From contig CAMJPB010000001.1 of NCBI GenBank assembly GCA_946407815.1, forward strand, positions 558,001 through 622,000: DNA of 64,000 nucleotides, in the 5' to 3' direction. The notes under the pieces were generated by a model. The model was not told the origin of the DNA. It saw only the letters and a program-made list of their open reading frames with translations, and did not search any database. This document shows positions 41,427-50,219 of this stretch, piece by piece (within the stretch, counting starts at the first letter, position 1; every line of letters starts with the position of its first letter). Position numbers and translations under genes: made by a program. Source of the stretch: an uncultured Caryophanales bacterium. GTDB lineage: Bacteria > Bacillota_I > Bacilli_A > RFN20 > CAG-826.

Positions 41427-41996
41427 ATGAAATTTGTTGGAAAAGCTCTTGCATTTATGAAAGAAAATAAAATCATTGTATTTGCTTTAGCAATCGTTCT
41501 TTTATCATTTGTGTTCCTCGCACTTCCAGGACAATTTGCCCATTATGGTTATTTATCACCAAAATTAGGTTATACATATAAACTTAATGGTTACCAATGG
41601 ATGTTTGGAACTGTGAAGAATCCATATCTTGATACTTATATTGGTTCTGCATCAGCACAAGGAATTGCTATCTTTGTTATGTTAATCCTTTGTGTTCCAG
41701 GACTTCTCTTCTCAAAGAAATCTTCATTTGTATCACTTCTTACATCCTTAGCATTAATTACTATTTCAATCTTATTCTTCACAATTTCTGCAGCAGGATT
41801 AAAAGCTTATCCTGCATTCTTACCTGCAAAGAACGGTGAATACTCTTTAATGTTCTGGGTTCCTTATCTTCTTGGTGCATTCATTGTTATTGCTGGCTTA
41901 CTTATGGGTTATAGAACCTTCAAAGTCATGAAGGATGAAGTTAAACATCCTACAGCATCTAGCAAAGGACCAAAATACAATTACTTACATAAGTAA
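41427..41996 (+). CDS. Four-span membrane protein of unknown function
   Basis: 189 residues with hydrophobic segments at about 14-33, 73-92, 97-121 and 146-165. A short external region (YGYLSPKLGYTYKLNGYQWMFG) lies between the first two. The C-terminus is basic and cytoplasmic. A very good SD (AAAGGAG) precedes the ATG. It sits 27 bases after tRNA-Gln without an evident promoter and may be read through from the tRNA unit. No family recognised. Confidence 0.7.
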   Translation: MKFVGKALAFMKENKIIVFALAIVLLSFVFLALPGQFAHYGYLSPKLGYTYKLNGYQWMFGTVKNPYLDTYIGSASAQGIAIFVMLILCVPGLLFSKKSSFVSLLTSLALITISILFFTISAAGLKAYPAFLPAKNGEYSLMFWVPYLLGAFIVIAGLLMGYRTFKVMKDEVKHPTASSKGPKYNYLHK

Positions 41997-42009
41997 TTAA
42001 AATTGAATT

Positions 42010-42045
42010 AAAAAGTCTTCGTTAATCGCGAAGACTTTTATTTTA
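42010..42045. terminator. Bidirectional terminator
   Basis: AAAGTCTTCG / CGAAGACTTTT hairpin between convergent genes, with A-rich and T-rich flanks. Confidence 0.85.
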
Positions 42046-42433
42046 TTTCAACAATTTGAGCCTTTCTATGTGGCTCTTTTTTGGTGTACTGAGTTTTATG
42101 TTTTCTTTCAAAGTTATAAACTTCAATCTCACCCTTTTCAGTTAATCTTAGATACATATCATCTGAGACTTTATCGTAAATATAAGACAAGTAACCTCTT
42201 CTTACCATATTTAGAATATAAGAACATAAACGTCTACCTGGGTAAGAAAGCAATGTGCCAAATGTTTTTAAATCAATGTATTTACGAGTTTCTGGATCAA
42301 GTTTTCCTTGCAAGATGTTATTAACACCTTTCGCTGTTGGATACTTTTTTACTTTGTTAAGTTCATTAACAGTTTGAAGTATTTTATAATGCGAAACAGT
42401 TAATCTAAACTCGCTTATCTTTTTCTTTCTCAT
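42038..42433 (-). CDS. Small basic protein with a probable winged-helix fold
   Basis: 131 residues, strongly basic. The pattern of helices (SHYKILQTVNELNKV, TFGTLLSYPGRRLCSYILNMVRRG) followed by a beta hairpin (YLSYIYDKVSDDMYLRLTEKGEIEV) resembles a winged-helix nucleic-acid-binding domain, with LTEKG being common in MarR/PadR-like wings. The assignment is by pattern only. A TATAAT box lies eight bases before the ATG and there is no SD, so it is probably leaderless. It is a single gene, convergent with the membrane protein gene. Confidence 0.55.
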   Translation of the reverse strand: MRKKKISEFRLTVSHYKILQTVNELNKVKKYPTAKGVNNILQGKLDPETRKYIDLKTFGTLLSYPGRRLCSYILNMVRRGYLSYIYDKVSDDMYLRLTEKGEIEVYNFERKHKTQYTKKEPHRKAQIVEIK

Positions 42434-42485
42434 ACACGCCTATTATACATTTATTGATTTAATAAATGAAATATATATAATATAA

Positions 42486-42740
42486 ATGCTTATGGAAGAC
42501 ACCATTAAATTAATTCAAGAAACATTAGACAAAATTCGTCCATTTATCAACCGAGATGGTGGGGACGTTGAATTTGTCGATTTTATCGATGGAATTGTCT
42601 ACATCAACATGAAGGGTGCTTGCCAAGACTGTATCATGATTGACACCACCATTTCTGACGGAATTGAAATTATATTACAAGAAGAAGTTCCCGGCGTTAT
42701 CGGAGTTAAGCTCGCAAGTGAAATGCCTGAGAAAAAATAA
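42486..42740 (+). CDS. NifU C-terminal-domain iron-sulfur protein
   Basis: 84 residues (82 if the second ATG at 42492 is used). NifU-like/NfuA-type Fe-S domain: RPFINRDGGDVEFVDFIDGIVYINMKGACQDCIM, where the CQDC (CxxC) ligates a [4Fe-4S] cluster shared between two subunits. It carries clusters to apoproteins; MiaB in this window would be one client. TATAAT at 42476-42481 is four or ten bases from the two ATGs and no SD is visible. Flanked by terminators, so a single gene. Confidence 0.85.
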   Translation: MLMEDTIKLIQETLDKIRPFINRDGGDVEFVDFIDGIVYINMKGACQDCIMIDTTISDGIEIILQEEVPGVIGVKLASEMPEKK

Positions 42741-42778
42741 AAAGGATCTCAACAATTACTGAGATCCTTTTAATTTTT
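42741..42778. terminator. Bidirectional terminator
   Basis: AAAGGATCTCA-ACAATTAC-TGAGATCCTTTTAATTTTT: eight-base-pair stem between convergent genes. Confidence 0.87.
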
Positions 42779-42780
42779 AA

Positions 42781-44370
42781 TTAAAGAGCGCGGAAGTGAT
42801 AATCACCTTTTTCGTAATCAGCATTCTTAATGCTCTTAAGTTTATAGACCTTGTGGGCGATTTCGTCTCTAAGAATTCCACCAGTTCTAATAAGATCGCT
42901 ATCTTCAAGAACCTTTAATCCTCCGAAGTCATCTGTTGTGGCAAGATAATCTGTAGTGACACAATAATATGTTTCTTCTGGAGTTAAGTCGGTCTTTTCT
43001 TTGAAAGTTCTATAAATACCGTACTGTTCAACATTCGAAATTCTATTTCTGAGTTCTTGTCCTTTAATTGCAAAGAGAACAAGCTCATTATCAAATGGGA
43101 ATGAACGGTAGACATCACCATAGGTGATTGTTCCTTTTTGAATGTTGTCTCTAATTCCACCTTTATGGTTTTGGAATGCTGCAACAATCTTTGTTGGATC
43201 AATGTTATATGATGCGTTCTTTGTGGCGAACTCAACAGCATTTTCATACATTGTTAAAGTACAAAGATTCTTTAATGCTTTATCATATTTTAATTCGTTA
43301 TCGCATGTACCTAATTTAATTTCTTTAATTTGGTTAATAGCAGGTGCGTATTGATCCATAATGTTTTTAATACCTGCATCATCACTTAATGATGCGGCAA
43401 CTATAGACATTGAAGTAATATCGTTAGGTTTATATAAAGATAAAGCCTTTGTATTTCTATCAAATTTTAAGGCGATATGGGCAACTGATTGTCCATAGTT
43501 TTTAGTTGCTAACGTTGGGACTGATTGGGCTGTTGATGAAGTTTGAGCGTCAACGTGAGCGTGACCAGCGAAAACGGCATCAACGCCTGTAACACTTTCA
43601 ATACTTGTGGTTCTATCATGACAAAGTAAGACAACCGCATCACAACCTTGGCTTGCTTTTAAGGTGGCGGCAAGGTTGCTCACTAAATCAGCATATGCAA
43701 CGAACTCATAGCCCGCAATTGCGCTCTTTAGAATAGAATATTCTAGATCAGCACCCATTGTGCCGATAACGCCAATTTTGTATTCACCACGATTAACAAC
43801 TGTGTACTCTTGAATAAATGAAGGTCTCGCACCATTCTTCATAATGTTTGCGCCTAAAAATGGCATTGATGAGGTGTTATATTTAAGCTCAGCATTCTTT
43901 TGTAACCATTCATCAGTCCAGTCAAATTCGTGGTTGCCAACTGCCATAGCATCAAATCCCATATATTGCATGCAGTAGTTAACCATATAACCACGAGTTA
44001 AGTTAGATTCAGCAGAACCTTGGAACATATCTCCAGAGGAGAGTAAGACAGTTCCGCCTGGGTTTTCGCTTCTCTTGCCTTCAAAATATGAGGCAAGTTT
44101 TGGTAAACCAATGTAATCTCCGTTTGAGTGCTGCTCATAATTAACCGCACCATGGAAATCTGATAATTCGTATAAATCGATTACGTCGTAATCGCCATCA
44201 GCTTTAATCGCGCCAACATTTCTTGTTGGAAGGTTTGGCAAATTAATTTGAAGTGCTTCAACATCAACGTTAGGAATAACGAGTTCTTTTCTAAATAAAC
44301 CAAAGAAATCGAAATCACAACCTGTTAATGCTAAGGCTGGAATAACAAGTAAAAGTTTTTTAAATTTCAT
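42781..44370 (-). CDS. Lipoprotein 5'-nucleotidase/metallophosphoesterase
   Basis: 529 residues from MKFKKLLLVIPALALTGC (Cys18 lipobox); a longer frame upstream lacks an SD, while GAGGATAAAT precedes this ATG. The metallophosphoesterase domain holds LSDFHGAVN, GDMFQGSAES, VGNHEFDW and GHAHVDAQ; the C-terminal 5'-nucleotidase domain follows (GGIRDNIQKGTITYGDVYRSFPFDNELV). It is on the outer face of the membrane and probably releases phosphate from nucleotides or related esters for salvage. It follows cysQ by 16 bases, so it is likely the last gene of that operon. Confidence 0.92.
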   Translation of the reverse strand: MKFKKLLLVIPALALTGCDFDFFGLFRKELVIPNVDVEALQINLPNLPTRNVGAIKADGDYDVIDLYELSDFHGAVNYEQHSNGDYIGLPKLASYFEGKRSENPGGTVLLSSGDMFQGSAESNLTRGYMVNYCMQYMGFDAMAVGNHEFDWTDEWLQKNAELKYNTSSMPFLGANIMKNGARPSFIQEYTVVNRGEYKIGVIGTMGADLEYSILKSAIAGYEFVAYADLVSNLAATLKASQGCDAVVLLCHDRTTSIESVTGVDAVFAGHAHVDAQTSSTAQSVPTLATKNYGQSVAHIALKFDRNTKALSLYKPNDITSMSIVAASLSDDAGIKNIMDQYAPAINQIKEIKLGTCDNELKYDKALKNLCTLTMYENAVEFATKNASYNIDPTKIVAAFQNHKGGIRDNIQKGTITYGDVYRSFPFDNELVLFAIKGQELRNRISNVEQYGIYRTFKEKTDLTPEETYYCVTTDYLATTDDFGGLKVLEDSDLIRTGGILRDEIAHKVYKLKSIKNADYEKGDYHFRAL

Positions 44371-44386
44371 AAATTTATCCTCATAT

Positions 44387-45172
44387 TTATAATAAGAAAT
44401 TTTCTTTTCGATTACAAATAATATAGCCATCTTTGTTATAAACGTCTTCGCGGTTATAGCGAATCGGAGTCCCATCAAATTTAAGTAAGAGACCACCGGC
44501 TTCTTCTACGATAATTTGCATGGCGCATGTGTCCCACTCTTTCGTATTAGAGGAAAAGCGGTATGACATTTCCGCTTCGCCCTTAGCGATAACACAACCC
44601 TTAAGGGTTGCACCTAACTTTCTTTGGTGTTTTATAACGTCAGAATGTTTTGCAATCATATCCATTTCAGTTTGATTGCTATGGAAATTTGACACTAAAG
44701 TTGTGACATCTGTTGTCTTATCATTACAGTGAATTTTCACGGGCTCAGCATCTTTATTTTTAAGATAGTATGAGCCAGCGCCTTTAGTAGCATAATAAAT
44801 CTCACCTGTTACAGGCACTAAGATGACACCTAAGACTGCTTCGTGCTTATAGGAAAGCCCAATATTCACAGTAAATTCACCATTTTTCGCGACAAAATCT
44901 TTTGTCCCATCAATTGGGTCAACAATCCAAACATAGTCGTTATTTAATCTAGACTTGTCATCTACAGATTCTTCTGTAAGAAGGGCATATAAAGGAAAAG
45001 CCTCAGACAAGATCTCGCGGATCTTTATGTCTGCGGCTTTATCTGCCTTTGTTACAGGCGAATTATCTTCCTTAATTTCAATTCCAAAATCAGAGGAATT
45101 GTAGATTTCTAAAATTAAATCACGAACTGAATTTACTGCTTTTAATGCAACACTTAACTCACGTTCGTACAT
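44387..45172 (-). CDS. cysQ: CysQ-type 3'(2'),5'-bisphosphate nucleotidase
   Basis: 261 residues, Li+-sensitive inositol-phosphatase fold. NSPVTKADKAAD, LTEESVDDKSRL, the metal motif WIVDPIDGTKDF and EWDTCAMQIIVEEAGG are diagnostic. CysQ dephosphorylates 3'-phosphoadenosine 5'-phosphate (pAp), a by-product of sulfate assimilation and of acyl-carrier-protein synthesis. No sulfate-assimilation gene is visible here. It lies four bases after nrnA, whose product can degrade the same compound. Inositol-monophosphatase activity cannot be excluded. Confidence 0.85.
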   Translation of the reverse strand: MYERELSVALKAVNSVRDLILEIYNSSDFGIEIKEDNSPVTKADKAADIKIREILSEAFPLYALLTEESVDDKSRLNNDYVWIVDPIDGTKDFVAKNGEFTVNIGLSYKHEAVLGVILVPVTGEIYYATKGAGSYYLKNKDAEPVKIHCNDKTTDVTTLVSNFHSNQTEMDMIAKHSDVIKHQRKLGATLKGCVIAKGEAEMSYRFSSNTKEWDTCAMQIIVEEAGGLLLKFDGTPIRYNREDVYNKDGYIICNRKENFLL

Positions 45173-45176
45173 AATC

Positions 45177-46142
45177 TTATTTTCCTTGTTGTGCTACTAC
45201 GGCATCGTCTAAATCTTTTACGATTTGCTCGCACAAAGTGAAATCACTTTGATTCTCTAAACGTGCACCAGCTGCATGAAGGTGACCACCGCCACCATAT
45301 TTTTGGGCAACTTGTTGTACATTGACTTTGTGAGATCTAAATTCAACACGAATGAAGTTCTCTGGTGAACGTGTGAATAATACCCAAATTGGACAACCTC
45401 TAATGTTTCCAATAACGTTAACGTTTTTTGAAATTTGATCAAACTTAAGTCCGAATTGGCCATAATCGTTTACATCAGCAAAGCAGTACACGACATTGTG
45501 CTCACTACGTTTAAATTTAGAAACAAGCAAAGCTTGATATTTAACGTAGGCTTCATCTGAAAGATATAAAATCTTAAATATTGAATCAGTCTCAACACCT
45601 AAGTCTAACAGCTTAGCTATTATTCTATGTGTTTTTGAGTTAGTTGGAGCATATCTAAATCTACCTGAGTCAGTACAAATACCTAAGTACAAAAGCTCTG
45701 CGATGAGCTTGTTCATTTTTAGTTTATAAGCGAATGCCATTTCAGCAATTTGCTGACAGCAGGCGATTGCTCCCTCGTCGACCCACTTAATTCCATAGAA
45801 TGGTTTAGATTCGATGTGGTGATCAATTTTAATGATTTGCTTCGCAAGAGTGACTCTTTGATCAGAAACTCTTTCGGTTTCAGAAACATCCACTAAAATA
45901 GCCAAACTATTTTTAATAATCTCATCATCTTCGACAACATCTTGCTTTGCAAGTCTTTGTTCAAGTTGTGGTAATGTACCTGCAAGAGAAAAGACTTTCT
46001 TCTTTGGAAAGTTAAGTCTAAGCAACTCACGTAAGGCTAAACTTGAACCATAACAGTCACCATCAGGATTGATGTGACCAAAAATTGTGATGGTATCGTA
46101 TTTCTTAATGAGTTTAAAGATATCTTTAAAATCTTTCTTCAT
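45177..46142 (-). CDS. nrnA: NrnA-type oligoribonuclease/pAp phosphatase (DHH family)
   Basis: 321 residues. DHH/DHHA1 phosphoesterase: HINPDGDCYGSSLALREL (about 23-40), LVDVSETERV, KIDHHIES, and GGGGHLHAAGAR in DHHA1. NrnA degrades 2-5-nucleotide RNA fragments and also removes the phosphate from pAp, finishing RNA decay begun by RNases J and Y. Its start overlaps the stop of rpoE (TAATG). Length matches B. subtilis NrnA (313). Confidence 0.92.
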   Translation of the reverse strand: MKKDFKDIFKLIKKYDTITIFGHINPDGDCYGSSLALRELLRLNFPKKKVFSLAGTLPQLEQRLAKQDVVEDDEIIKNSLAILVDVSETERVSDQRVTLAKQIIKIDHHIESKPFYGIKWVDEGAIACCQQIAEMAFAYKLKMNKLIAELLYLGICTDSGRFRYAPTNSKTHRIIAKLLDLGVETDSIFKILYLSDEAYVKYQALLVSKFKRSEHNVVYCFADVNDYGQFGLKFDQISKNVNVIGNIRGCPIWVLFTRSPENFIRVEFRSHKVNVQQVAQKYGGGGHLHAAGARLENQSDFTLCEQIVKDLDDAVVAQQGK

Positions 46143-46552
46143 TAGAAATCATCACCCTCATCATCTGCATCTTGAACTGGTTTATCAAAGTCGAGATCAT
46201 CGCTTTCTTCATCTGGTTCTTCGATTTGTTCACCAAGTTCTTCACGGAGTAATTTCTCTTCTTCCTCGTCTGTTTCTTCTTCTTCATCAGAATATGCATC
46301 AATCATATCGAGGTGAACTTTTTCAAAAACATGACGTGAACGTAAATCCCAATAGTTATCAGTTAAAGTGATAAAACGTCCATCAAGTGAAAGTTGGGTG
46401 TAGAATTTTGACATTCTAGCTTTTAATTCATTATCTGAAAGTTGTAATCCACTAAGTTCAAGAGATTTATTGAATAAATCAATAAACTTAATAGGATCTT
46501 TTGATGCTGATAAAACATCAAAGCCATAATCTAGTAAAGATTTGTCGTTCAT
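46142..46552 (-). CDS. rpoE: DNA-directed RNA polymerase delta subunit
   Basis: 136 residues. Folded N-terminal domain (about 1-85: KDPIKFIDLFNKSLE, ARMSKFYTQLSLDGRFITLTDNYWDLRSRH) followed by a long acidic, probably disordered tail of Asp and Glu, as in Firmicutes delta. It increases RNA polymerase recycling and promoter selectivity. SD AAGAAGG. It lies 17 bases after argS and overlaps nrnA. Confidence 0.9.
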   Translation of the reverse strand: MNDKSLLDYGFDVLSASKDPIKFIDLFNKSLELSGLQLSDNELKARMSKFYTQLSLDGRFITLTDNYWDLRSRHVFEKVHLDMIDAYSDEEEETDEEEEKLLREELGEQIEEPDEESDDLDFDKPVQDADDEGDDF

Positions 46553-46569
46553 ATATGTACCTTCTTTCT

Positions 46570-48195
46570 TTACATTTTATTTGGAGCGCTAACTCCAAGA
46601 ACGCCTAGTGCGTTTTTAATAACAATTTTGGCAGCTTTTGCTAAAGCTAAACGGGATGAAGTAACCTCTAAATTTGCGCGGTCAATCATCTTACAATTTG
46701 TGTAGAATGAGTGAACCAAGGTCGCTAATTCTTGAATGTAAGTTGCGACCATGTGAGGCGCTCTTTTAGAAGCTGAAACTTCAATAATATGCGGGAATTC
46801 CATGAGTTTTTTGAGTAATTCGCCTTCAGACTCTTCTTTTAAATTGGCTGCAGTTTCATCAATTTTGATGTCGCTTGCGGACTCTAAAACTGAGCTAAGA
46901 CGAGCATGTGCATATTGAGCATAATAAACTGGGTTTGAGGAACTTTGTTCTAATGCTAAATCAAGATCAAAGTCTAAGTGACTTGATGCTGCACGAGCGG
47001 CGAAGAAGTATCTAACTGAATCAACACCAACTTCTTCACATAATTCTCTTAAAGTAACACCAGCACCAGTACGTTTACTCATCTTGACTTCTTTTCCATC
47101 TTTAATGAGTCTAACGACTTGAACAAGTTCAACTTCAAGAGTTTCTTTGGAATAACCTTGCATCATTAAGGCAGATTTCATACGGTTAATATAACCGTGG
47201 TGATCTGCGCCAAGAACATCAATAAGATTATCGTAACCTCTTGATAACTTGATTAAGTGATAGGCAATGTCTGGCATCAAATAAGTGTATGAACCATCTG
47301 ATTTAACAACTGCTCTATCTTTGTCATCTAAGAAGTCTGTTGTTCTTAAGAAAGTGGCACTATCTTGCTGATAGGTGTACTTGCTATATTTGTTCTCTAA
47401 AACATCTTGGACGTGGTTATTAGCACGAACATCTGTTTCAAAGGAATAAATATCAAATTTAACTCTGAATAATTCAAGATCTCTTTTGATCTTTTCAAGC
47501 TCTTCATCCATTCCGAATTTTTGGAGCTTTTTGAATGATTCTTCATCGCCAACTTTATACTCATTATTATGTTTCTCTAAGTATAACTTAGCAATGTCTA
47601 TAATATCGCTCGCGTGATAGGAGTCTTCTGGTAGTTCGATTTTCTCTCCAAGTTGTTGTCTAACACGGACATCAAGTGATAAACCAAGTGTGTGAATTTG
47701 GTTACCAGCATTGTTAACGTAGAACTCACGAGTAACTTCATAACCTGCAAATTCATAGAGTCTACAAATTGAATCACCGACAGCAGCGCAACGAGCATGA
47801 CCTAAGTGAAGATCACCAGTTGGGTTTGCTGAAACGAATTCAACATTAATCTTTTTGCCTTTATTTTTGCCTCTACCGAAGTTATCACCAGCTGCAATTA
47901 CTTGGGCTACAACTGAATTAATAGCGTTCTTTTTAATAAAGAAGTTAACAAATCCAGGACCTGCGATTTCAACTTTTTCAACAATCTCTTTATCAATGTT
48001 ATTTGCGATCCTTTCTGCTAAAGCTCTTGGAGCCATTCCAAAACGACCTGCAAATTTTAAAGCAACATTTGAGGCATAATCACCGTGTTCAGGAGTTTTA
48101 GAACTTTCAATAATGATATCTTTTGTATCTAAAAGGATTCCTTCACTTACAAGTGAATCTTGTATTTTAATCTTTAGTGTTTCTTCAATATTCAT
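46570..48195 (-). CDS. argS: Arginyl-tRNA synthetase
   Basis: 541 residues. Class I synthetase with the N-terminal additional domain (1-115), VNVEFVSANPTGDLHLGHARCAAVGDS-type HIGH motif (HLGH near residue 130), a canonical-looking KMSKRTG (VKMSKRTGAGVTL) and a C-terminal DALR anticodon-binding domain. ArgS next to rpoE is a known Firmicutes arrangement. The promoter (48205-48240) gives a short leader of about ten bases with no SD. No T-box precedes it. Confidence 0.95.
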   Translation of the reverse strand: MNIEETLKIKIQDSLVSEGILLDTKDIIIESSKTPEHGDYASNVALKFAGRFGMAPRALAERIANNIDKEIVEKVEIAGPGFVNFFIKKNAINSVVAQVIAAGDNFGRGKNKGKKINVEFVSANPTGDLHLGHARCAAVGDSICRLYEFAGYEVTREFYVNNAGNQIHTLGLSLDVRVRQQLGEKIELPEDSYHASDIIDIAKLYLEKHNNEYKVGDEESFKKLQKFGMDEELEKIKRDLELFRVKFDIYSFETDVRANNHVQDVLENKYSKYTYQQDSATFLRTTDFLDDKDRAVVKSDGSYTYLMPDIAYHLIKLSRGYDNLIDVLGADHHGYINRMKSALMMQGYSKETLEVELVQVVRLIKDGKEVKMSKRTGAGVTLRELCEEVGVDSVRYFFAARAASSHLDFDLDLALEQSSSNPVYYAQYAHARLSSVLESASDIKIDETAANLKEESEGELLKKLMEFPHIIEVSASKRAPHMVATYIQELATLVHSFYTNCKMIDRANLEVTSSRLALAKAAKIVIKNALGVLGVSAPNKM

Positions 48196-48204
48196 AATTT
48201 TTTA

Positions 48205-48240
48205 AGGTTTTATTATATAAACAAGTTTTTGCTGATACAA
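48205..48240 (-). promoter_or_regulatory. argS promoter with a short leader lacking an SD
   Basis: -35 TTGTAT (48235-48240), 17-base spacer, -10 TATAAT (48212-48217); transcription start near 48205, about ten bases before ATG. No Shine-Dalgarno in between. Confidence 0.65.
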
Positions 48241-48248
48241 GGAGAAAT

Positions 48249-48722
48249 TTATTTCTCAAGTAAAACGTATGAGGAGGCTTTGATTGCTTCATCGTTTCCA
48301 ATAGGACCAACTCCATTGTAAGAACAAGCTTTGATAGAGACATTAACTACTTTTGTATTTAAGTGCTTTGCAAGAGACTCTCTCATTGGAAGGATTTTGT
48401 CTGCTAATTTTGGAGAATGACATGCAACTTGAACATCAATATTTGAGACTTTGTAACCTTCGTTTTTCATCATCTTAACGACCTCATCAAGCAAAAATAA
48501 TGAGGAAATCCCGGCAAATTTTGGATCATTGTCAGGAAAATGCTTTCCTAAATCACCTAAAGCTAAGGCTCCTAAAATAGACTCTGCAACAGCGTGACAA
48601 ACAACGTCTGCATCGCTGTGACCAAGTAAGCCTACTTCACCCGGAAATTCAATACCTGCTAAAACAAGTTTTCTTCCTTCTACTTTTTTGTGAATGTCTT
48701 CAGAAAATCCTACTCTAAACAT
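48249..48722 (-). CDS. ispF: 2-C-methyl-D-erythritol 2,4-cyclodiphosphate synthase
   Basis: 157 residues, the family size. Fifth step of the MEP pathway. The metal-binding GFSEDIHKKVEGRKLVLAGIE (with Asp and His ligands near 9-11), GLLGHSDADVVCHAVAESILGALALGDLGKHFPDND and the C-terminal KASSYVLLEK fit; the first motif usually reads DxH, here seen as SEDIH (Asp-x-His). An SD (AAGGAG) is present. It follows ychF by nine bases. Confidence 0.92.
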   Translation of the reverse strand: MFRVGFSEDIHKKVEGRKLVLAGIEFPGEVGLLGHSDADVVCHAVAESILGALALGDLGKHFPDNDPKFAGISSLFLLDEVVKMMKNEGYKVSNIDVQVACHSPKLADKILPMRESLAKHLNTKVVNVSIKACSYNGVGPIGNDEAIKASSYVLLEK

Positions 48723-48731
48723 AGTTTCTCC

Positions 48732-49838
48732 TTACACGTTAAATTTAAAGAATACGCAATCACCATCTTGCATAACGTAATTCTTGCCTTCAATTCTTAA
48801 TTTACCAGCCTCTTTTAAAGCGACTTCTGACTTATATTCATGAATGTCTTCAAAACTATAAATTTCAGCCTTGATAAATCCTCTTTCAAAATCACTGTGG
48901 ATGATTCCAGCGCATTGAGGCGCTAACATTCCATTCGTGAATGTCCAGGCTCTACATTCATCTTCTCCGCATGTAAAGAAGGTCGATAAATTTAATAATT
49001 TATAAACTGCTTTGATTACTTTATCAAGACCAGACTCAGTCGCTCCTAGAGTCGCTAAGAACTCTTTTCTTTCTTCGACTGGTAAAGATGAGAGTTCATA
49101 TTCAATCTCGCATGAAAAAGGAATAACTTGAGCCTTTTCTGCTTCAGCGATTTCTTCCACTACCTTAAGGTAATGGCAGTTACTTAAGTCTTGATAATCA
49201 GAATCAGAGACGTTTGCGACGTAGATAATTGGTTTGAGTGTTAACAAATGATATTGTTTAAACGCAAACTCATAATCTTCAGGTTTCAAAGAAACCTTTC
49301 TCGCAGGTTCACCTTGAGAAAGCATTTCTTGTAGAGGTGTCAAAATAGACATCTCGTACACTGATTCTTTATCTTTTTGAACTCTTGCTTTATTCCCGAT
49401 TGACGCAATACGTTTTTCAACGGTTGCCAAATCGGCCATAGCAAGCTCAAGATTAATTGTTTCGATGTCACGTTTTGGATCAACAGACTCTTCAACGTGA
49501 ATAATCTCGTTTGAGTCAAAACAACGAACGACTTCTACAATTGCGTCGCACTCACGAATATGACCAAGGAATTGGTTTCCTAGCCCTTCTCCTTTGGAGG
49601 CTCCACGAACAAGACCTGCAATATCATAAAATTCAAATGATGCAGGAATTCTTTTTCTAGGTTTAAAAAGGTCGGTTAAAAAGTCTAATCTTTCATCAGG
49701 AACGTTAACGACACCAGTGTTTGGAGAAATAGTTGCAAATGGGTAGTTTGCAGCCTCAACATGTGAGTTTGTAATCGCATTAAAAAGTGTTGATTTTCCA
49801 ACGTTTGGTAATCCGACAATTCCTGCTTTAAGTGACAT
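48732..49838 (-). CDS. ychF: YchF/Ola1-family ATPase
   Basis: 368 residues. OBG-family P-loop protein that prefers ATP. G1 GLPNVGKSTLFNAI (8-21), switch II region DIAGLVRGASKGEGLGNQFL, the modified G4 NVSD (YVANVSDSD), and a C-terminal TGS domain ending QDGDCVFFKFNV are all present. It binds ribosomes and affects translation and oxidative stress. SD GGAGG. YchF is often next to DUF951 in Firmicutes; here that gene is at 55177. Confidence 0.95.
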   Translation of the reverse strand: MSLKAGIVGLPNVGKSTLFNAITNSHVEAANYPFATISPNTGVVNVPDERLDFLTDLFKPRKRIPASFEFYDIAGLVRGASKGEGLGNQFLGHIRECDAIVEVVRCFDSNEIIHVEESVDPKRDIETINLELAMADLATVEKRIASIGNKARVQKDKESVYEMSILTPLQEMLSQGEPARKVSLKPEDYEFAFKQYHLLTLKPIIYVANVSDSDYQDLSNCHYLKVVEEIAEAEKAQVIPFSCEIEYELSSLPVEERKEFLATLGATESGLDKVIKAVYKLLNLSTFFTCGEDECRAWTFTNGMLAPQCAGIIHSDFERGFIKAEIYSFEDIHEYKSEVALKEAGKLRIEGKNYVMQDGDCVFFKFNV

Positions 49839-49887
49839 TTTACTACCTCCGTAGGTTAATATTATATATTAGGGAAAAAATTAGTAA

Positions 49888-49912
49888 AGAAAAAAGCCAT
49901 CAAATGGCTTGA
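49888..49912 (-). terminator. Terminator of the cold-shock gene
   Basis: AAGCCAT-TTG-ATGGCTTTTTTC on the minus strand, between csp and the ychF promoter. Confidence 0.8.
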
Positions 49913-49935
49913 CATAATTATATAACGACAGCTAA

Positions 49936-50136
49936 TTAGCCAATTTTTTTGACGTTTGAGGCTCTTAAACCCTTTGAGGTTTCTTCAACATCGAATTCGA
50001 CTTCGGAATCTACTGCGATATCCTTAAAACCTTCCATAACGAGCGAAGAATAGTGGAAAAATACATCTTTATCGTCTGATGACTTAATAAATCCGAACCC
50101 CTTCTTCTTGTTGAATCTAATGACTTTACCCTTCAT
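49936..50136 (-). CDS. csp: Cold-shock domain protein
   Basis: 66 residues from MKGKVIRFNKKKGFGFI; a longer upstream frame is not used because AAAGGAAT, a good SD, sits directly before this ATG. RNP1 (KGFGFI) and RNP2 (VFFHYS) motifs bind single-stranded RNA or DNA; the protein acts as an RNA chaperone. It ends SNVKKIG. Single gene with its own promoter and terminator. Confidence 0.95.
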   Translation of the reverse strand: MKGKVIRFNKKKGFGFIKSSDDKDVFFHYSSLVMEGFKDIAVDSEVEFDVEETSKGLRASNVKKIG

Positions 50137-50219
50137 AAGATTCCTTTCAGATAAGTAGATAAGTATTAGCGATATCATATCATATTTTTTTAAATATAAA
50201 ATACTTTTCGTGTTGTTCC

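Noticed and set aside
40774-41454. Minus-strand open frames across the tRNA cluster (with peptides such as GPDLNRYELFTRG and RRFERPTP)
   Set aside because: They are the complement of six tRNA genes; such frames are well-known false annotations and have no SD or promoter.
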